Assembly (NCBI GenBank): GCA_014084085.1
Contig: NPFB01000184.1
Coordinates: 1-11,020, forward strand
DNA: 11,020 nt
Reading direction: 5' to 3'
Origin: Hondaea fermentalgiana
Lineage: Eukaryota > Sar > Bigyra > Thraustochytrida > Thraustochytriidae
Made by a program: the position numbers and the translations under genes. The notes beneath the pieces were generated by a model, which was not told where the DNA came from, did no database searches, and worked only from the letters and a program-made list of their open reading frames with translations. Below are positions 6,824 to 11,020 of this stretch, piece by piece (positions within the stretch are counted from its first letter, which is position 1; each line of letters opens with the position of its first letter).

Positions 6824-7245
6824 GCCGGCGGCTGTTTTGGGCGCAACAGGGCATGCGTGGCGCGACGTCTGGCTCCTGCCCGGTTCTTCCGCCCTGAGCA
6901 GCTGCAGCAGCAGACAGGCGAAGAAAGAAAGAAACACAGCGCGCGCACCGCACGCGACGGGAATCGAGGGACCGCGACGAGTGCGCTGCGCGGCCTGAGA
7001 GTGTTTGGTGAGCAGCACGCAGAAAGCAAAAAGCAGCCGAAAGCAGAAAGCAGGACGTGCACGAGTGGGCGTACTCGCGGACGGAGGTGTGCGGCAGCCA
7101 GGCACGCGCACACGCGGCCAGCCAGGGAGCGAGGAGCCGGGCGTCCGCGCGCGGACCTTCTGGGGCGCGCGGGAGACTCCCTCCGTCCGCGACGGCCGCT
7201 GGGCTCGCTGTCGCATGGTTGAGGTTGCTGTCGCTTGCGCAGGCC

Positions 7246-7265
7246 TGCGTGCGTGCGTGCGTGCG
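7246..7265. repeat. Five TGCG units
   Basis: A perfect tetranucleotide run. About 35 bases later lies GGGTTAGGGTC, a chance-sized telomere-like word that is not a telomeric array. Confidence 0.88.
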
Positions 7266-7692
7266 TGGAGGAGCGACAGCGAGCGCGAAGAGTGGGTTAG
7301 GGTCAAGGATTCTTGTCAATTCGAAGGCAGCAGCAGGGGGAGAACGAACTCCAGTGGCGGGCCGAACTGGTGAGAAAAGCAGCGGGAGAACGCGGCGGCC
7401 TGGCCGCTGGCTCGAGAAAACACGAAGAAGGAAGGCAAGGCGGCGAACGAGCGAAGTGTGGTCGGTTTCAAGTTCTTGACTGCCGAGGTTGGCTCCACCA
7501 AAGTGCGAGACCGCAGTGCATAGAGCCCTGTTCCCGCAGCTGGAAAGGGCCCGGCAGGCATGCAGGCAGGCAAGGGGAGGGGAGGCGAGGGCCCCGCAGC
7601 CGCTGCCCAGTTCCTCCCCACATCACGCCCCGCACGTCCAGGCTCCGGCGCGCCTGGGAACGCGTGCGACCATGGCGAGCCCCGCCAAGGAA

Positions 7693-7737
7693 GGCGACAG
7701 CGACGGCGACGGCGACGGCGAAGGCGACGGCGAGGGC
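7693..7737. repeat. GGCGAC-type hexanucleotide array
   Basis: GGCGAC and near-variants (AGCGAC, GGCGAA, GGCGAG) repeat for 45 bases. In the plus-strand frame from 7672 it reads as Gly-Asp/Gly-Glu repeats. Confidence 0.85.
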
Positions 7738-7787
7738 GCGAACGTGCATTGCAAGAGCAGCGGCAGGGGCCGCGCGGGGACGAGGAG

Positions 7788-7830
7788 CTGCTGCTGCTGC
7801 TGCAGGCTGCTGCCGGCTGCCGGCTGCCGG
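7788..7830. repeat. CTG triplets followed by three CTGCCGG units
   Basis: Five CTG triplets at 7788-7802 are followed by three perfect seven-base CTGCCGG units at 7810-7830. Confidence 0.85.
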
Positions 7831-8248
7831 CTGCTCTGCGGCAGGGCGGCGGCGGAAGAGGGCGCCGCACGGGTGCTGGCGAGCCCGGGAGTCCCGGGCC
7901 GGAGGAAGGAAGGGGCGCAGGGGCCAGGGAGGGAGGGAAGCGCGCTTGCACCCAGGAGCCATGGCCAGCCAGGCCAGGATGAGTTCCGTCCATGCCGCGT
8001 GAGGACGCATGCAGATGCGTGCACCATGTTTTTGTGCGTGCGTGCAGGACGGGGCGCGCTCAGGCTGCCGCTGCGCGAGGCAAAGGACGAGGAGGGAGAT
8101 GCGTTGAAGCCAGAAACCGTCTTGCTCGGAGAGACTTGCTCGGAGACGAGACGCCGCGAGACAAAATTATACAACGACCAGAACGACACACTTGAAGAAG
8201 AATTTCTTGAGCATCTAACTGCTGCTGCTGGCCGGCCACTGCTGCCAG

Positions 8249-8343
8249 TGCAGCCTGCACAGCGGCGCGGATGGCGACGGCGGCGACGACGACGACGGCG
8301 GCGCGAGGGCCGCTCGGGCGAGCAGCAGCCTGTGCAGGCTGCA
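8249..8343. repeat. 14-bp inverted repeat bracketing a CGA/CGG triplet array
   Basis: TGCAGCCTGCACAG (8249-8262) is the exact reverse complement of CTGTGCAGGCTGCA (8330-8343). The 67 bases between the arms hold a GGCGAC/CGACGA triplet array at about 8273-8303. The right arm also takes part in a tighter hairpin, GCAGCCTG (8325-8332) with CAGGCTGC (8335-8342) around TG, so two alternative foldings compete. Confidence 0.88.
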
Positions 8344-8604
8344 GCTGCGATCAGGCCGAGTGCAGAGGCGAACTTGAAATGGGCCGGGAGAACGAACGGC
8401 CAGGAAAGCAGCGCGTGCCAGGAAACAACGGCGGCACGCGCCTAATCTCTACCAACGCTCGGCCAACGCGGCCTCCCAATGACCGAGCACTTGAGGGATT
8501 GACGGGCCGCAAGCGAGCGAGCGGGCGGAGAAACGGGTGCTCTCGCGCCACTTACCACCCACCACTGACAGTGAGCGCCGCCCACCCCATCCATCGACTA
8601 CCGC

Positions 8605-8637
8605 ACGCAGCCTGAGACACCATACGCAGCCTGAGAC
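8605..8637. repeat. 14-bp direct repeat, 19-bp period
   Basis: ACGCAGCCTGAGAC occurs at 8605-8618 and 8624-8637. It lies just left of the point where base composition changes from GC-rich to AT-richer. Confidence 0.88.
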
Positions 8638-8640
8638 GCT

Positions 8641-11020
8641 CCCAAGCGGGTAACCCGCCGATAAAAAAAGAAATTGTGAAAAAAAAAGTTCAAAGTCGGG
8701 GCTTCGCTTGCAAACCCCATTGCCGATCCAACCTCTTTTTTTCTATAATAAAAAAAACTGTTGCATCGTCGCCGACAACGACGTCTGGTGCCAGTCGAAA
8801 TTCTTTCTGTTACTTTATGCTTGGACGGACACGCACCAAAATTTGAAGAGGCGAAGTGGTCAATATTAGCTGACACGATGCTCATCATCATAGGTGCTTT
8901 TCGACGAACAGGTGGAAAGCTGCTCAACACGTCAAGCTTTGCCTCTCTGCGTCGAACTAGCGCAGCACGTCACGATAGTTTTCGATTTCTAGCTCAAAGT
9001 CATTGAAATCTTTGGGATCTGGGCCCACGCAGCCGCTTCGTTATTTTCCTTTTTGCTTGGCGATGCACTTCGTGCTCATTGCGCATTTTCTTCTGCTTTT
9101 AAAGGCTAAAATTGCGCGGGGGGTCTTAGCTTTGATTTGACGAAGCTGGTACAGGCTGCGCGCTCGCGCTTTCCTGCAACATTAGCAACCAACTTCGAGG
9201 CAATCCTGAGAATGCACACAACTGGAGAATCGGACTCAAGTCTGATCAACTACGGCACAGTGTCAGATGTTCAGGCCCGATGACGAGCTTGAACACCGCT
9301 TTCCATGTTGCCTCTGGTCGACCAAACGATCAGGTTTCACCGAGACCTCAGGACAAGAATGCAAGGACCAAATGGATACTTCGGTCCGGCGTGTGGTGCA
9401 CGAGCAGCTACACCACCTTGTTGACGGTAATTCGTCAGAGATCAGAAAAGAATAAAAAGATGAAGTTGCATTCACGTAAGAGAAATTCCGCTTTGTGGCG
9501 AGCACGAAACGTGAAAGTAGGTCGGAAGCTTCTCACGCCTACTGTTTGCATTTAGCCTCAATATTTTTGATGTGTTTGGGTATGTTTCGAGTCTGCCGGC
9601 ATGCGCGAAGAGAAATATCCTGCAAAGCAAGAGGTGGACGGACGCATGGCAGGTTATGCGCAAAGGAGCGTTCTGTCCATGCCACCGCTATTCTTCAGCC
9701 AATTCCCGAGCAAAATGGTGCCTATGACAGCCAAGCGCAAGTCTTCGTGGAATGAGAGGCGCTTTCGCGCGTCGTGATGCTGGTCTGGTATGCGATTTGC
9801 GTGCCTTGCGCATGGACACGCACAACCTCTGGTAAGCTCATGATTACGCTTCACGTCGTCCTTGCTGTTTGATTCAGGCAACCTTAATTATCCTGACGAC
9901 CATCTCTTTCAGCAAGCAAAACGCCTCGTCCATGGTCGATGATGTATGCCCAGCGGTTGGAGAAAATGTTAATCTTATCATGAGAATGCTAATGAAGTGA
10001 AAGTTAGCCTCCTTTAAGATTTGAATGCGCGCTTGGACATCCTTTTTGCGCAATCGAGAGAAGGAGCCGCAAATGGGCAAGATGAAGTGTGTCGTGAACA
10101 ACAAGCAAACAATCAATGGCGGAAGAGCTTTTGGCATGATTGAGGCCTTTCCGCCGCTCCTCACAATGGCTTAAAGCAGGCAGAAGAATTGCTTGAATAC
10201 GTGCAAATTCGACCTAAAATGACGCACAGATCATGATGATGATCGCGTTGCAAGACTGAAGATGCCGCGGGGACGCCGCGTCGCGCAGGCGGGCAGGCAG
10301 CCCTGATGCGCGTGCTTTGCGGACGTGCGCGCTTGGCGGGCGGTGTTGCAAACCTGCGGTGCCCATACGTGCGCAGGGGCGCACTCGTCACAGTCCTCGG
10401 CGCAGATTCTCGCCGCTGAGAACAGCTTGGAGATCGAGCCAGCGAAGATGCGTGCGGGCGCTGGTGGCGCGAGCAAGGCGAGGCGCGGGGAGGCCAAGAC
10501 GCACATGTATCGATGGAGATGCGCATTCCGAGAAGGCTGCCTCGCGCTGCCCAGCGTTTGAGTTTTGGATTGAACAGCAGCAAGCAAGAAAGAAAGACCA
10601 CCGCGGCGTCTCGGACGCTGTGAAAAGCGCGTACGGTGCGCGTCGCGTCAAGCCCGCAGTCATGCTGTCTGCAACTTTATACTTTGTGAAAGTCGATATT
10701 GAAGCCGATGCTGGCGACCAAGCAGGGTTCAGGACAATGAGGCGATGCGGCCACGACCGCTCGCTTTGCAAACACGGTGTCAAACGAGCAGCAAGCGAAA
10801 GGCCTACGCGCAGCGAGAAAACATTGCAAGGAGGACCGCCGTCATGCGCTGGGTCGTGCATACTGTGCCGCTTAAGGCGTGCGTGCTTGGCCAATGCCAC
10901 ATCGCCAAGCCTGTGGTCGCCTGCAATGTTGCTCTGCCTTTTTTGGCATACTTGAGACAAATCAGTAGCGCCAAGGCGGAGTAGCCTCTTGCAATAGACG
11001 AGCGCCGGCCTCACTTTCGA
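8641..11020. other. AT-richer 2.4-kb region; no recognisable gene
   Basis: The region starts with A- and T-runs (8664-8690, and a T7...A7 pair near 8737-8757). It has near-average composition through about 10200, then becomes GC-richer again. No open frame on either strand shows a known domain, and the longer ones in 10300-11020 overlap on both strands. Possible fragments are: a 49-codon plus-strand frame at 10025-10174 with an ordinary amino-acid mix; a minus-strand frame at 9874-10164; and an intron-like stretch at 9832-9877 (GTAAGC to TTCAG). These might be pieces of a split or decayed gene, or noise. I see no transposon proteins, terminal repeats, tRNA or rRNA. Confidence 0.5.

Larger units (their letters stand above)
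5491..8640. other. 3.1-kb very GC-rich, repeat-packed flank upstream of the EF-hand/RGS gene; no recognisable gene
   Basis: Long open frames occur on both strands, often two or three overlapping at once, which is what stop-poor GC-rich DNA produces. Their translations are Arg/Ala/Pro/Ser-rich and track the underlying repeats. The least bad candidate is a plus-strand frame from ATG 7672 (A at -3, G at +4) to 8445, 257 codons. Only a short middle part, about 8070-8220, has a normal amino-acid mix, and it matches no family I know. The region should contain the promoter and leader of the minus-strand gene, but no TATA-like element stands out. Individual repeats and hairpins are listed separately. 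Confidence 0.55.

Noticed and set aside
7297..7310. GGGTTAGGGTC as a telomeric repeat
   Set aside because: Fewer than two TTAGGG units in unique sequence; no array.
8724..8760. T7...A7 hairpin as a transcription terminator
   Set aside because: Intrinsic terminators of this kind are bacterial, and a Pol III terminator would need an RNA gene upstream, which is not seen.
9180..9310. Possible C/D-box snoRNA (CTGA and TGACGA words)
   Set aside because: The C-box-like word does not match the consensus TGATGA, and no terminal stem brackets the boxes.
10388..11014. 208-codon minus-strand ORF at the right edge as a gene
   Set aside because: It overlaps a plus-strand open frame of equal length, has no recognisable motif, and lies where GC content rises and stops become rare.

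Overview
The window looks like nuclear DNA of a GC-rich, intron-poor microbial eukaryote. The two recognisable proteins, a nuclear-pore WD40 protein and an EF-hand/RGS signalling protein, are eukaryote-specific. Each is encoded as one uninterrupted exon with a good Kozak context at its start. A stramenopile such as a thraustochytrid would fit the GC content, the scarcity of introns and the abundance of simple repeats, but the assignment is inference and no lineage marker is present.

Layout: 1-1844 is a GC-rich, repeat-laden 5' flank with no recognisable gene. 1845-3707 (+) encodes an ortholog of the nucleoporin ALADIN (AAAS). 3708-4251 is a short, AT-richer gap between the two convergent genes. 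4252-5490 (-) encodes a 412-residue protein built like a neuronal-calcium-sensor (NCS/recoverin) EF-hand protein, with a complete RGS domain sitting between its third and fourth EF-hands. 5491-8640 is about 3.1 kb of very GC-rich flank upstream of that gene, packed with microsatellites, short tandem repeats and three clear inverted repeats. Near 8640 the composition shifts abruptly to AT-richer sequence, and 8641-11020 holds no gene I can recognise.

The two genes converge tail to tail and are not an operon; nothing suggests that they work together. ALADIN would act at the cytoplasmic face of the nuclear pore. The EF-hand/RGS protein would couple calcium to heterotrimeric G-protein deactivation, probably at a membrane.

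The most unusual item is this RGS-in-NCS architecture. Next are the tail-less, N-terminally enlarged ALADIN and the 14-bp inverted repeat that brackets a CGA/CGG triplet array at 8249-8343. Most long open frames in the GC-rich flanks are open on several frames at once and look like by-products of base composition.
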